A stretch of DNA of 64,000 bases, taken from assembly GCF_001425305.1 (NCBI RefSeq), contig NZ_LMEE01000003.1, positions 461,232 to 525,231 on the forward strand, written 5' to 3'. The position numbers were made by a program, and so were the translations under genes. Below are positions 43,812 to 52,265 of the stretch, piece by piece; the stretch's first letter is position 1, and each line of letters begins with the position of its first letter. The notes under the pieces were generated by a model that was given only the letters and a program-made list of their open reading frames with translations, had not been told where the DNA came from and ran no database searches. Source of the DNA: Phenylobacterium sp. Root1290 (lineage in GTDB: Bacteria; Pseudomonadota; Alphaproteobacteria; Caulobacterales; Caulobacteraceae).

Positions 43812-44702
43812 CTAGCGGGCGTTGGGACCGCGTTCGAAGTACTTGAAGAAGGCGCTGTCGGGAGAGAGCACCATCGTCGTGTCGCCCTGGCCGAGCGAGG
43901 CCTCGTAAGCCTGCATCGAGCGGTAGAACGAGGCGAACGCCGGGTCCTTGCCGAAGCCCTGGGCGAAGAGGCGCGTACGCACGGCGTCGCCTTCGCCTCG
44001 GGTGGTCTCGGCCTGCTCGCGGGCGGTGGCCAGGGTGATGGCCACTTCCTTGTCGGCGCCGGCGATGATCTCGCGCTTTTCCTGCTCGCCCTGGGCGCGG
44101 ATGCGGGCCGCTTCCTGCTGACGGCTGGTCTGCATCCGGCGATAGACCGACTCCTGAATCTGCGGCGGGTAGTCCGCGCGCTTGATGCGGATGTCGATGA
44201 TCTGGATGCCGAGGCGCGAGGACTCGGCGCGGGCGACGACGTCCTTCTTGGTCTGGGCCAGCAGCGCTTCACGACGGCCCGAGATGATCTCGGTCGAGGT
44301 CGCGGTGCCGAGCACCTGGCGCAGCGAAGAGTTCACCAGCCGCTCGATGCGGTCGCTGGCGGTCTGCTCGTCGCGCAGGGTGCGGTAGTAGAGCAGCGGA
44401 TTGGAGATCCGGTAGCGGATGAAGGCGTCGACCACGAGGCGCTGCTGGTCGGCGGCGGTGATTTCTTCCTGGGCCGCTTCGATGGCCAGGTTGCGCTTGT
44501 CGAACATGACCACGTTCTCGACGAACGGGACCTTCATCTTCAGGCCCGGGTCGGGATCGCCGGGCGCGTTGATGACGCGGACGGGTTCACCCAGCCGCAC
44601 GATCACCGCCTGCTTGCGCTGGTCGACGATGAAGAAGGTCTGCGACAGGACGATCAGAGCCCCGGCCACCAGGATGCCGAGAACGGGAAGGTTGCGGATC
44701 AT
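43812..44702 (-). CDS. hflC: Membrane protease modulator HflC
   Basis: Forms with HflK the inner-membrane prohibitin-like complex that controls FtsH protease. The 296-residue protein has an N-terminal membrane helix (VLGILVAGALIVLSQTFF), then the SPFH domain with TEIISGRREALLAQTKKDVVARAESSRLGIQIIDIRIKRADYPPQIQESVYRRMQTSRQQEAARIRAQGEQEKREIIAGADKEVAITLATAREQAETTRGEGDAVRTRLFAQGFGKDPAFASFYRSMQAYEASLGQGDTTMVLSPDSAFFKYF typical of HflC. It overlaps hflK by four bases. Confidence 0.97.
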   Translation of the reverse strand: MIRNLPVLGILVAGALIVLSQTFFIVDQRKQAVIVRLGEPVRVINAPGDPDPGLKMKVPFVENVVMFDKRNLAIEAAQEEITAADQQRLVVDAFIRYRISNPLLYYRTLRDEQTASDRIERLVNSSLRQVLGTATSTEIISGRREALLAQTKKDVVARAESSRLGIQIIDIRIKRADYPPQIQESVYRRMQTSRQQEAARIRAQGEQEKREIIAGADKEVAITLATAREQAETTRGEGDAVRTRLFAQGFGKDPAFASFYRSMQAYEASLGQGDTTMVLSPDSAFFKYFERGPNAR

Positions 44703-45889
44703 CGGGCGGCTCCCGTCGACGGAGCGACCGTGGGCGGAGCGGGCTCCGCAGCCGGCGCGGCCTGGGTGCGCGGACGGAAGACGTCAGGCGGCAGAATGAT
44801 CGGCGCGCTTGCGCCCTTGCCGTCGATGACGACCTTGTTCGACTTGGCCAGCACGCGTTCCATGGTTTCGATGTAGAGGCGGTCCTTGGTCACGCCCGGA
44901 GCGCGGCGGTACTCGTTGTAGATCTGGTTGAAGCGGGCGACGTCACCGGTCGCCTCGCGAACGGCCTGCTCGCGATAGCCTTCGGCCGACTGGACCAGCT
45001 TGGAGGCGTCGCCCTTGGCTTCGTTGACCACGCGGTTGCGGTAGGTGTTGGCCTCGTTGCGGGCCGACTCCTGGTCCTGGCCCGCGCTGTTCACGTCGCG
45101 GAACGCGGCGGCCACTTCCTGCGGCGGGTTGGCCGAGCGGATCTGGACTTCGACGACGCTGATGCCCGCGCCCCAGGAATCCAGGGTCCGCTGCATCAGT
45201 TCGGCGGTCTGGGCCTGAACCGCGCCGCGGCCGGTGGTCAGGATCGGCTGCAGATCGGACTTGCCGACCACCTCGCGCATGGCGCTTTCGGCGGCGGCCT
45301 TAACCGAGGCGTCCGGGTCGCGCAGGGTGAAGACGTACTTGCTGGCGTCGGCGACGCGCCAGGTGACGCTGAAGTTCAGGTCGACGATGTTCTCGTCGCC
45401 GGTCAGCATCAGGCTTTCTTCGGGGACCTTGGCGTCGCCGACGCCGCCGATGTCGATGCGGTTCAGGGTGGTGACCGGCACCTTCTCGACCCGCTCGATG
45501 GGCGCGGGGAGATGGTAGCGGATGCCGGGGCCTTCCGAGCGCGAATAGGCGCCGAAGGTGGTGACCACGGCCTGTTCGTTGGGCTGGACGATGTAGACGC
45601 CCGACAGCGCCCACAGACCGACGCCGACGCCGGCGACCGCAGCGACCGCCGCGGGGCGAACGCCGTCGCCGCCAGGACCGCCGAAGAAGTCGCGCAATTG
45701 GCGTTGCAGCCGCTCGAAGGCGGCGTTCAATTCGGGCCCATCAGGGCGACGCGGGCCGCGAGGTCCGCCTCCGCCGCCGCCACCACCGCCGCCGAGGGGG
45801 CGGCGAGGTCCGGGTTTCTTGTCGCCGTTCCCTTCGTTGGGCGGCGGCGCGCCCCAGGGACCGGGGTTCGCGTTGTCATTCCAAGGCAT
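44699..45889 (-). CDS. hflK: Membrane protease modulator HflK
   Basis: Partner of HflC in the FtsH-regulating complex. The 396-residue protein has a Gly/Pro-rich cytoplasmic N-terminus (about 1-80), one membrane helix (about 85-105), and an SPFH domain with VQPNEQAVVTTFGAYSRSEGPGIRYHLPAPIERVEKVPVTTLNRIDIGG. The N-terminal low-complexity region with runs of Gly is typical of HflK. First gene of hflK-hflC-GNAT. ATG 45889 matches the family start MPWNDNANPGPWG. Confidence 0.97.
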   Translation of the reverse strand: MPWNDNANPGPWGAPPPNEGNGDKKPGPRRPLGGGGGGGGGGPRGPRRPDGPELNAAFERLQRQLRDFFGGPGGDGVRPAAVAAVAGVGVGLWALSGVYIVQPNEQAVVTTFGAYSRSEGPGIRYHLPAPIERVEKVPVTTLNRIDIGGVGDAKVPEESLMLTGDENIVDLNFSVTWRVADASKYVFTLRDPDASVKAAAESAMREVVGKSDLQPILTTGRGAVQAQTAELMQRTLDSWGAGISVVEVQIRSANPPQEVAAAFRDVNSAGQDQESARNEANTYRNRVVNEAKGDASKLVQSAEGYREQAVREATGDVARFNQIYNEYRRAPGVTKDRLYIETMERVLAKSNKVVIDGKGASAPIILPPDVFRPRTQAAPAAEPAPPTVAPSTGAAR

Positions 45890-46011
45890 GGTCGCGTCGT
45901 CTTGCTTTCGTTTCGGCGCGGCCGCGTCGTTAGCCCGTGGATGGGCTTGTAAACCGGCGCTGTGAGCCGGATATGTGGCTCAACACCAGTTAAAGCAAGT
46001 CAAAGGGCCGT

Positions 46012-47124
46012 ATGGAGCCGACAATCCCCGACCGCGACAGCGTTCTGACAGCGCTGGATCGCGTCCTTGATCCGAAGACCGGCAAGGGATTGGCGAGCGC
46101 CGGGCTCGTCCGTGGGCTGACGGTCGGCCGTGGGCGCGCCGGCTTCATGCTGGAGGTCCCCGCCAGCGAAACTGCACTGTACGCGCCGGTGCGCGACGCC
46201 GCGCAGGCGGTGCTGGCGGCCTTGCCGGGCGTCGCCAAGGCGCAAGTCGTGCTGACCGCCGAGCACGCTTCGGCGCCGCCCGCCGAGGGCGTGACGCGGG
46301 TGCGCAAGGGCGCGCGCGTGGCCCAGGACCCGCAGGCCGCCCCGGCCCCGCCGGCCGACGCCGCGCGGCCCGCCCATGTGCGCCGGGTGATCGCGGTGGC
46401 CAGCGGCAAGGGCGGCGTTGGCAAGTCCACCGTCTCGGTCAATCTGGCGACGGCGTTTGCGGCCCAGGGGCTGAGCGTCGGGCTGCTGGACGCGGACGTC
46501 TATGGCCCGTCCGCCCCGCGGATGCTGGGGATCCAGGAGGAGCCGGCCTTCGTGGACGGCAAGCTGCAGCCGCTGGAGGCCTGGGGGCTGAAGGTGATGT
46601 CGATCGGCTTCATGGTCGATGAGGGCTCGCCGATGATCTGGCGCGGACCGATGGCCAGTTCGGCGGTGCGCCAGATGATGAACGACGTCGCCTGGGGCTC
46701 GGAGGCCGAGCCGCTGGACGTGCTGGTGGTCGACCTGCCGCCGGGCACCGGCGACATCCAGCTGACCCTGATCCAGAAGATGAAGATCGACGGCGTGGTG
46801 ATCGTCTCGACGCCGCAGGAGATCGCGCTGATCGACGCGCGGCGGGCGGCCTCGATGTTCCAGAAGACCGCGACGCCGATCCTGGGCGTGATCGAGAACA
46901 TGGCCTTCTTCACCGATCCGACGACCGGGGCGCCGATTCCGATCTTCGGCTCCGGCGGCGCTAAGGCCGAGGCCGCGCGGCTGGGCGTGCCGGTGCTGGC
47001 GGAGATCCCGCTGGAGATGTCGCTGCGCGAAGCCTGCGACGACGGCCGGCCGCTGGTGGCGACGGCGCCCGATAGCGCCGCCGCCAAGGCGTTCATCGCG
47101 GCGGCCAAGGCTCTGACGGCCTAG
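46012..47124 (+). CDS. apbC: Mrp/ApbC family iron-sulfur cluster carrier ATPase
   Basis: A 370-residue P-loop ATPase of the Mrp/NBP35 family that carries Fe-S clusters to target proteins. A DUF59/MIP18-like N-terminal domain (about 1-85) is followed by the deviant Walker A ASGKGGVGKST at 130-140 and the family blocks DADVYGPSAPRMLGI and VDLPPGTGDIQLTL. The CxxC pair expected after ENMAFF is absent (TDPTTG in its place), so cluster binding would need other residues; the same loss is common in alphaproteobacterial members as far as I recall. Divergent from hflK. Confidence 0.93.
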   Translation: MEPTIPDRDSVLTALDRVLDPKTGKGLASAGLVRGLTVGRGRAGFMLEVPASETALYAPVRDAAQAVLAALPGVAKAQVVLTAEHASAPPAEGVTRVRKGARVAQDPQAAPAPPADAARPAHVRRVIAVASGKGGVGKSTVSVNLATAFAAQGLSVGLLDADVYGPSAPRMLGIQEEPAFVDGKLQPLEAWGLKVMSIGFMVDEGSPMIWRGPMASSAVRQMMNDVAWGSEAEPLDVLVVDLPPGTGDIQLTLIQKMKIDGVVIVSTPQEIALIDARRAASMFQKTATPILGVIENMAFFTDPTTGAPIPIFGSGGAKAEAARLGVPVLAEIPLEMSLREACDDGRPLVATAPDSAAAKAFIAAAKALTA

Positions 47125-47128
47125 GGGC

Positions 47129-47151
47129 GTCCCCGGTACAAGCCCGGGGAC
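47129..47151. terminator. Hairpin between apbC and the first GPH transporter
   Basis: A stem GTCCCCGG/CCGGGGAC (47129-47136 with 47144-47151) with a 7-base loop lies between the convergent apbC and MFS gene ends. No T run follows on either strand, so it is a terminator candidate only. Confidence 0.5.
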
Positions 47152-47161
47152 GAGGGGATGT

Positions 47162-48574
47162 CTAGCGCGGGGCTTCGGTCGCCAGGCCGACGCCGCTGAC
47201 GCTTTCCAGCAGGCCGGCTTCGGCCGCCAGGGCGTCGCGCTCGTCGAGCTGACGGCGGACCTCGGCGTGACGCTTGGCGTCCAGCTTCCAGCCGATGAAG
47301 GCCGCACCGCCGAAGAACACCAGGATGATCGGCGCGAACACGTAGCAGAGCTCCAGCCCGCGGATCGCCGCCGGGCTGTTCACCGCGCCTTCAGCGGGGT
47401 TGTAGCCGACCAGGTCGAGGACGGTGAAGCTGATGCCGACGGTGATGGCGGTGCCGATCTTCTGGGTCGTGGTGACCAGGGCGTAGAGCAGGCCCACGCG
47501 TTCCTTGCCGGTCTCCAGGCGCACCTCGTCGGCGACGTCGGCGACCATGGCGCGGACGATCAGGACGAAGGCCGAGGAGACGAAGCCGACCGAGAACATG
47601 CCGGGGATCGCCAGGGCCATGGTGGCGGGCGGGATGATCATCAGCGCCGACTGGGTGACGGCGTAGGCGACGGCCGAGACGATCAGGGCGCGGTGCTTGC
47701 CGATCTTCTGGGCCAGCCAGCCCCAGAACATGGCGCCGACCAGGCCCGCGCCGATGAAGAACACCAGCAGGATGCCGGTCTGGGTCGTCGAGTAGCCACG
47801 GGCGTCGTGGAAGAAGAACAGGTAGAGCGCCGCGGTGGTGCCCGGGCCGAGCGCCATGAACAGGTCGGCGAAGATCAGCCGGGCCATCTCCGGCCGGCGG
47901 ACCAGGTCCCAGTAGTCGCGCAGGGTGACGCGTTCCTTGCTGGCGTCGGGGGCGACGCGCTCGGGGGTGATCAGGGTGCAGAGGGCGAGCGTGACCGGGA
48001 TCAGCAGGATGCAGAACCAGCCCATGGCGTGGACGCCGTTCACGCCTTCGCCGTGCTTTCCGAGCGCCAGCGGCAGGAGCAGGATCAGCACCGCGCCGAT
48101 CACGCCGACCGCCTGGATGACGCCGTAGACGCGCGAGCGGTCATGATAGTCGGTGGCCAGCGACGCGCCCCAGGCGGCCTGGGCCAGGGTCAGGATCGAG
48201 ACGCCGAGATAGAGCACCAGCAGCCAGCCGATCAGGTAGGCCTCGGTGATGCCCGGCTGGGCCATGAACAGCATGTAGGCGGCGAGCATGACGATCGGGC
48301 CGCCGAGGAGCAGCCAGGGCCGGTAGCGGCCGAGCCGGCTGCGCGTGCGGTCCATGGCCATGCCGAGGATGGGGTCGATGGCCAGGTCGATCAGCCGCAC
48401 GATGGTGAAGGCCAGGCCGACCGCGGCGAGCGACAGGCCGAGCTGGCCGGCGAAGAACCGCGGGAGATAGACGGCCATGACCAGGCCGATGGCGGCGATG
48501 GGCAGGGCTGTCGAGGAAAACGCCATAACGACGGGCAAGGGCAGGCGCGAGCTGCCGACGGCGGAATTCGCCAT
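47162..48574 (-). CDS. MFS transporter of the GPH (glycoside-pentoside-hexuronide) family
   Basis: A 12-helix transporter of about 470 residues. The motif RLIDLAIDPILGMAMDRTRSRLGRYRPWLLLGGP near the start is the GPH signature with the conserved D-R-T-R pattern, and IPVTLALCTLITPERVAP ends the first half. ATG 48574 is chosen over 48586. The protein is likely a sugar/cation symporter. It follows a homologous transporter in the same direction, separated by about 90 bases and a hairpin. Confidence 0.9.
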   Translation of the reverse strand: MANSAVGSSRLPLPVVMAFSSTALPIAAIGLVMAVYLPRFFAGQLGLSLAAVGLAFTIVRLIDLAIDPILGMAMDRTRSRLGRYRPWLLLGGPIVMLAAYMLFMAQPGITEAYLIGWLLVLYLGVSILTLAQAAWGASLATDYHDRSRVYGVIQAVGVIGAVLILLLPLALGKHGEGVNGVHAMGWFCILLIPVTLALCTLITPERVAPDASKERVTLRDYWDLVRRPEMARLIFADLFMALGPGTTAALYLFFFHDARGYSTTQTGILLVFFIGAGLVGAMFWGWLAQKIGKHRALIVSAVAYAVTQSALMIIPPATMALAIPGMFSVGFVSSAFVLIVRAMVADVADEVRLETGKERVGLLYALVTTTQKIGTAITVGISFTVLDLVGYNPAEGAVNSPAAIRGLELCYVFAPIILVFFGGAAFIGWKLDAKRHAEVRRQLDERDALAAEAGLLESVSGVGLATEAPR

Positions 48575-48620
48575 GTATCGCCTCAAATGTCAGGCCCCTG
48601 AAAAATGTTAGGGGCGGGCT

Positions 48621-48653
48621 AAAAATGAAACCGGCCCGGACGAACCGGGCCGG
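48621..48653 (-). terminator. Intrinsic terminator after the second GPH transporter
   Basis: Minus strand: 9-bp stem (48653-48645 with 48639-48631), loop TTCGT, then TTTCATTTTT. It lies ten bases after the stop codon of the upstream transporter gene and separates it from the next one. Confidence 0.9.
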
Positions 48654-48662
48654 GCAGGGGTG

Positions 48663-50093
48663 TTATCGACCCGCTTGGGGCGGGACCGCAATGGCTGCTT
48701 CGGCGGAGACGACCTCGATGATCGGAGTTTCGTCGTAGAGGGCGTCGCGCTCGTCGAGCTGGCGGCGGATTTCCCCGTGGCGCTTGGCGTCGAGTCCGTA
48801 GCCGATCATGCAGGCCCCGCCGAGCATGACGAAGACCACCGGCCCGATCATGTAGGCGAGCTCGAGGTTGTGGATGGCTTGCGGCGTGTTGACCACGCCT
48901 TCCTTGGCCACGTAGCCGACCGCCTCCAGGACCAGGAAGGTCAGGCCGATCGAGAATGCGCCGGCGATCTTCGAGGTCATGGTGGTGATGGCGTAGAGCA
49001 AGCCTGAACGTTCGCGGCCCTGTTCGAGGCGGACCTCGTCGGCGATGTCGGCGGTCATGGCGCGGGTCAGGACGTTGAAGCCCGCCGCCAGGAAGCCGGC
49101 CATGAACATCGGGAAGATCGCGACCAGCATGTTCCCCTTGGGGATCGCCATCAGCGAGATCAGGATCAGCGAGTAGCCGGTGGTGGCGACCATCACCGCG
49201 CGGTGCTTGCTGATCATCATGGCCAGCCGGCCCATCATCGGCGCCCCGGCGAAGCCCGCCAGGATGTAGACGGCCAGCAGGATCGAGGCCTGGCCAGTGG
49301 TGAAGCCGCGGCTGTCGGTGAAGAAGAACAGGTAGAGCGCGCTCATCCAGCCCGGGCCCAGGGCCAGGCAAAGGTCGGCGGCGAGGATGCGCGCCATGCT
49401 GGGCCGCGAGACCAGGGACCAGTAGTCGCGCAGCTTGAACTGGTGACCGGGAACCTCGGGGGCGATGCGTTCGGGCGTGCGCCAGACGACCAGCGCCACG
49501 GCGATCGGGGTCAGCGCCAGGATGAACCAGCCCATGGTGGCGACGTTGCCCGAGTCGGGCAGGTCGCGGGCTTCGGCGATGATCGGGATCGCCAGCACGG
49601 CTGCGGCGCCGAGGACGCCGACGGCGGTCATGATGCCGAACACGCGCGAGCGGTCGTTATAGGCCGGGGCCAGGGTCGCGGCCCAGGCGGCGTGGGACAG
49701 GCTGAGGATCGAGGTCCCCAGGTACATGACCAGCAGCCAGAAGATCAGATAGCCGATGCCGACGCCTTCGGCCGGCATGAACAGCCAGTACATCGAGGCC
49801 ATCAGGAACGGCGCGCCGACCACGGTCCAGACCCGGTAGCGGCCCCATTTGGTCCGCGTCTTGTCCATCACCCAGCCCAGCAGGCCGTCGACCGGAATGT
49901 CGATCATGCGGACGATGAAGAAGGCGGCGCCGACGGCGGCGAGGCTGACGCCCAAGTGGCTGGCGTAGTGACGGGGCAGATAGACCGCCACCGCGATGAT
50001 CACAGCCTGGATCGGCAGGCTGGTCGCGGCGAAGGCGAAAATGGTGGAAAGCGGCAGCGTGCTGGCGCGCGGAGCCGGCGAAGCCTGGGTCAA
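48663..50093 (-). CDS. MFS transporter of the GPH family (second copy)
   Basis: A 476-residue paralogue of the next gene: RMIDIPVDGLLGWVMDKTRTKWGRYRVWTVVGAP is the same GPH signature, and the ends of both chains have the shared LDAKRHxExRRQLDERDAL motif. Twelve membrane helices. The pair arose by duplication or arrived together. It has its own terminator. Substrates are not predicted; the tandem pair suggests uptake of two plant-derived sugars or oligosaccharides, in an organism that also encodes a GH10 xylanase 30 kb away. Confidence 0.9.
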   Translation of the reverse strand: MTQASPAPRASTLPLSTIFAFAATSLPIQAVIIAVAVYLPRHYASHLGVSLAAVGAAFFIVRMIDIPVDGLLGWVMDKTRTKWGRYRVWTVVGAPFLMASMYWLFMPAEGVGIGYLIFWLLVMYLGTSILSLSHAAWAATLAPAYNDRSRVFGIMTAVGVLGAAAVLAIPIIAEARDLPDSGNVATMGWFILALTPIAVALVVWRTPERIAPEVPGHQFKLRDYWSLVSRPSMARILAADLCLALGPGWMSALYLFFFTDSRGFTTGQASILLAVYILAGFAGAPMMGRLAMMISKHRAVMVATTGYSLILISLMAIPKGNMLVAIFPMFMAGFLAAGFNVLTRAMTADIADEVRLEQGRERSGLLYAITTMTSKIAGAFSIGLTFLVLEAVGYVAKEGVVNTPQAIHNLELAYMIGPVVFVMLGGACMIGYGLDAKRHGEIRRQLDERDALYDETPIIEVVSAEAAIAVPPQAGR

Positions 50094-50203
50094 GGTCTGG
50101 TTTCTCCCTATGCGAGCCGGGGCCTCTTCGGGCGCGGTCTCAAGGGTAGGTTACGCGCGATAACCTTGGTCGCGGCAAGTGAATTCGTTGCAACAGTACG
50201 CAC

Positions 50204-50243
50204 AAAAGAAAGGGGCGGCCGCCCCGTCTGGAACGACCGCCCC
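50204..50243 (-). terminator. Terminator after the SDR gene
   Basis: Minus strand: a G+C-rich stem (50243-50237 with 50218-50212) enclosing the self-complementary GGGGCGGCCGCCCC, followed by TTTCTTTTGTG. It lies 31 bases after the stop of the SDR gene at 50274. Two alternative foldings exist, both ending in the T-rich stretch. Confidence 0.8.
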
Positions 50244-50273
50244 CGATGTCCTGCGCCTTATGCGCGTGGCGTC

Positions 50274-51179
50274 TTAGCCGCCTTGCAGCTTGCGGAAGAA
50301 CTTGCCGCTCTGCTCGCCGCCGTTGACGTAGGCCTGCTGGCCTTCGGGGTCGGAAATCTTGGACCAGTTGTCGCGGACCTCCTCGACCGACAGGCCGCCT
50401 TCACCGAGGTACACGCCCTCGGTTTCGTAGATGCGCGACAGGGCGAAGGCGCCGGCGCCGGCGGTCAGGATCGCGCCGGTCGGGGCTTCTTCCGAGGCCA
50501 GGTAGACGACGCCCGGGGTGACGTATTCCGGCTTCAGCTTTTCCAGCACCGGGGCCGGCATCAGGTTCTCGGTCATGCGGGTGGCGGCGACCGGGCTGAT
50601 GGCGTTGATGTGGATGTTGTTCTTCTGGCCTTCGAGCTTGATGGTGTTCATGAAGCCGATGATGCCGAGCTTGGCCGCGCCGTAGTTCGACTGGCCGAAG
50701 TTGCCGTACATGCCCGACGACGAGGTCGTCACGACGATACGGCCGTAGTTCTGCTCGCGCATGATTTCCCAGACGGCCTTCACGGGCTTCACGGTGCCCA
50801 TGAGGTGGACGTTCACGACCAACTCGAAGTCGGCCAGTTCCATCTTGGAGAAGGACTTGTCGCGCAGGATGCCGGCGTTGGCGATCAGGATGTCGATGCG
50901 GCCCCAGGTGTCCATCGCCTGCTTGACCATCAGGGCGACGCCGGCGTCGTCGGTGACCGACGAGCCGTTGGAGATGGCTTCGCCGCCGGCGGCCTTGATC
51001 TCGGCGACCACGGCGTCGGCCGCGGCCGAGGAGCCGCCCGAACCGTCGACCGAACCGCCCAGGTCGTTGACCACGACCTTGGCGCCGCGACGGGCCAGCT
51101 CAAGGGCGTGCTGACGGCCCAGGCCGCCGCCCGCGCCGGTGACGATCGCGACTTTGCCGTCGAAGCGGATGTCCGCCAT
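50274..51179 (-). CDS. SDR oxidoreductase (HSD17B4-like, probable 3-hydroxyacyl-CoA dehydrogenase)
   Basis: A 301-residue short-chain dehydrogenase. The N-terminal TGAGGGLGRQHALELARRGAKVVVNDLGGSVDGSGG is the sequence style of the (R)-3-hydroxyacyl-CoA dehydrogenase domain of peroxisomal multifunctional enzyme type 2; NAGILRD and catalytic Tyr-x-x-x-Lys (YGAAKLG) follow. The C-terminal part (GVYLGEGGLSVEEVRDNW) is longer than in plain SDRs. Likely acts in fatty-acid or steroid side-chain breakdown. Single gene with its own terminator. Confidence 0.9.
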   Translation of the reverse strand: MADIRFDGKVAIVTGAGGGLGRQHALELARRGAKVVVNDLGGSVDGSGGSSAAADAVVAEIKAAGGEAISNGSSVTDDAGVALMVKQAMDTWGRIDILIANAGILRDKSFSKMELADFELVVNVHLMGTVKPVKAVWEIMREQNYGRIVVTTSSSGMYGNFGQSNYGAAKLGIIGFMNTIKLEGQKNNIHINAISPVAATRMTENLMPAPVLEKLKPEYVTPGVVYLASEEAPTGAILTAGAGAFALSRIYETEGVYLGEGGLSVEEVRDNWSKISDPEGQQAYVNGGEQSGKFFRKLQGG

Positions 51180-51293
51180 GAGAAGTCTCCCATCAAACAG
51201 GGGTTTGAAATTTCGCAGCGGTTTGTGCGGTGCGGGAGAAGGGACGTCAAGCGGCGGTCTTTTCCCTCCGCGTGGAAGGGGAGCGAACGAGGA

Positions 51294-52259
51294 TCAGCGC
51301 GCGGCGAGCGCGCTGGCGCCATCACGCATGAACTTCACCAGCACGCGCTGGCCGATCAGGAACGGGGCGCTGTCGGCGCTGACCACCACCTCGACCACGC
51401 GGTCGTCGGCGCGTTCGCTGGGATCGTCGGACTGCAGCTTGCGCGCGCCGAAGACGGCGGCTCGGCGCAGGACCTTGCCGCTGTAGGTCTTGGTCGGCTC
51501 CGACTCGGGCGCGATCTGGACGGTCTGGCCGATGGCGACATGCGGCAGGGCGCTTTCGGCGATTTCGGCGCGGACGATGCGGGGGGCGGCCGGCTCAAGG
51601 TCGAACATGTTCGAAACGTTGAGGGTCGAGGCGCCGGCGCCCGGATTGGCGTAGCGGCGGGCGATGCGCCCATCGGTCGGGGCGCGGATGATGGTCAGTT
51701 CGAGATTGTAGCGCGCCTCTTCGAGGGCGGCCTGGGCGGTCGCGATCGCGGCGCGCTGGGCCTGGATGTTGGCCTGGGCCTCGCGGATCTTGTCGGCCGC
51801 CTGGTCGACCCGCTGGGCGGCGACGAAGTTGGTCGCCACCAGCCCCTGCAGGCGCTTGTGCTCGCGCTCGGCGGTGGAAAGCTGGACCTGATACTGGGTC
51901 ATCTGGGCCTTGGCCTGTTCAACCGCGGCGGCGGCGCGAGCGGCCGAGAGCTTGGGCTCGTCGTCTTCCTGGCGGGCGAGAATCTGGCCCTTCACGACCT
52001 CGTCGCCTTCCTGGACGTAGACCTCGCGCACGATGCCGGCCCGGCGGGCGGCGACCTGGATCATGCCGCCTTCGACGTCGGCCTTGCCGTTGGCGACGGC
52101 GACGAAGGGGCTCTTTGGCGCGGCGGCCGCGGCGGCCTTGGCCTCGGCTTCCTTCTTGGCGTTGGCCTGGCTCGACACCATGAAGGCGCCGCCGCCCAGG
52201 ACGACCAGGGCTGCCACGGCCGCGATTTTGATGCGGTTGGATTTCACGAAGGCGAACAT
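51294..52259 (-). CDS. HlyD/DevB-type membrane fusion protein of an ABC exporter
   Basis: A 321-residue periplasmic adaptor: N-terminal membrane anchor (IKIAAVAALVVLGGGAFMVSSQANA), lipoyl halves (VAVANGKADVEGGMIQVAARRAGIVREVYVQEGDEVVKGQILARQ and TIIRAPTDGRIARRYANPGAG), a coiled-coil hairpin between them (about 95-165), and a C-terminal beta barrel. First gene product in the order here is downstream of the ATPase and permease in coding terms: the set runs permease, ATPase, adaptor on the minus strand. Connects the ABC pump to the outer membrane. Confidence 0.9.
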   Translation of the reverse strand: MFAFVKSNRIKIAAVAALVVLGGGAFMVSSQANAKKEAEAKAAAAAAPKSPFVAVANGKADVEGGMIQVAARRAGIVREVYVQEGDEVVKGQILARQEDDEPKLSAARAAAAVEQAKAQMTQYQVQLSTAEREHKRLQGLVATNFVAAQRVDQAADKIREAQANIQAQRAAIATAQAALEEARYNLELTIIRAPTDGRIARRYANPGAGASTLNVSNMFDLEPAAPRIVRAEIAESALPHVAIGQTVQIAPESEPTKTYSGKVLRRAAVFGARKLQSDDPSERADDRVVEVVVSADSAPFLIGQRVLVKFMRDGASALAAR

Positions 52260-52265
52260 GGTCTC

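Noticed and set aside
45747..45800. A G-rich tandem repeat in the region coding for the HflK N-terminus
   Set aside because: It is the codon pattern of the Gly-rich N-terminal stretch of HflK, normal for the family.
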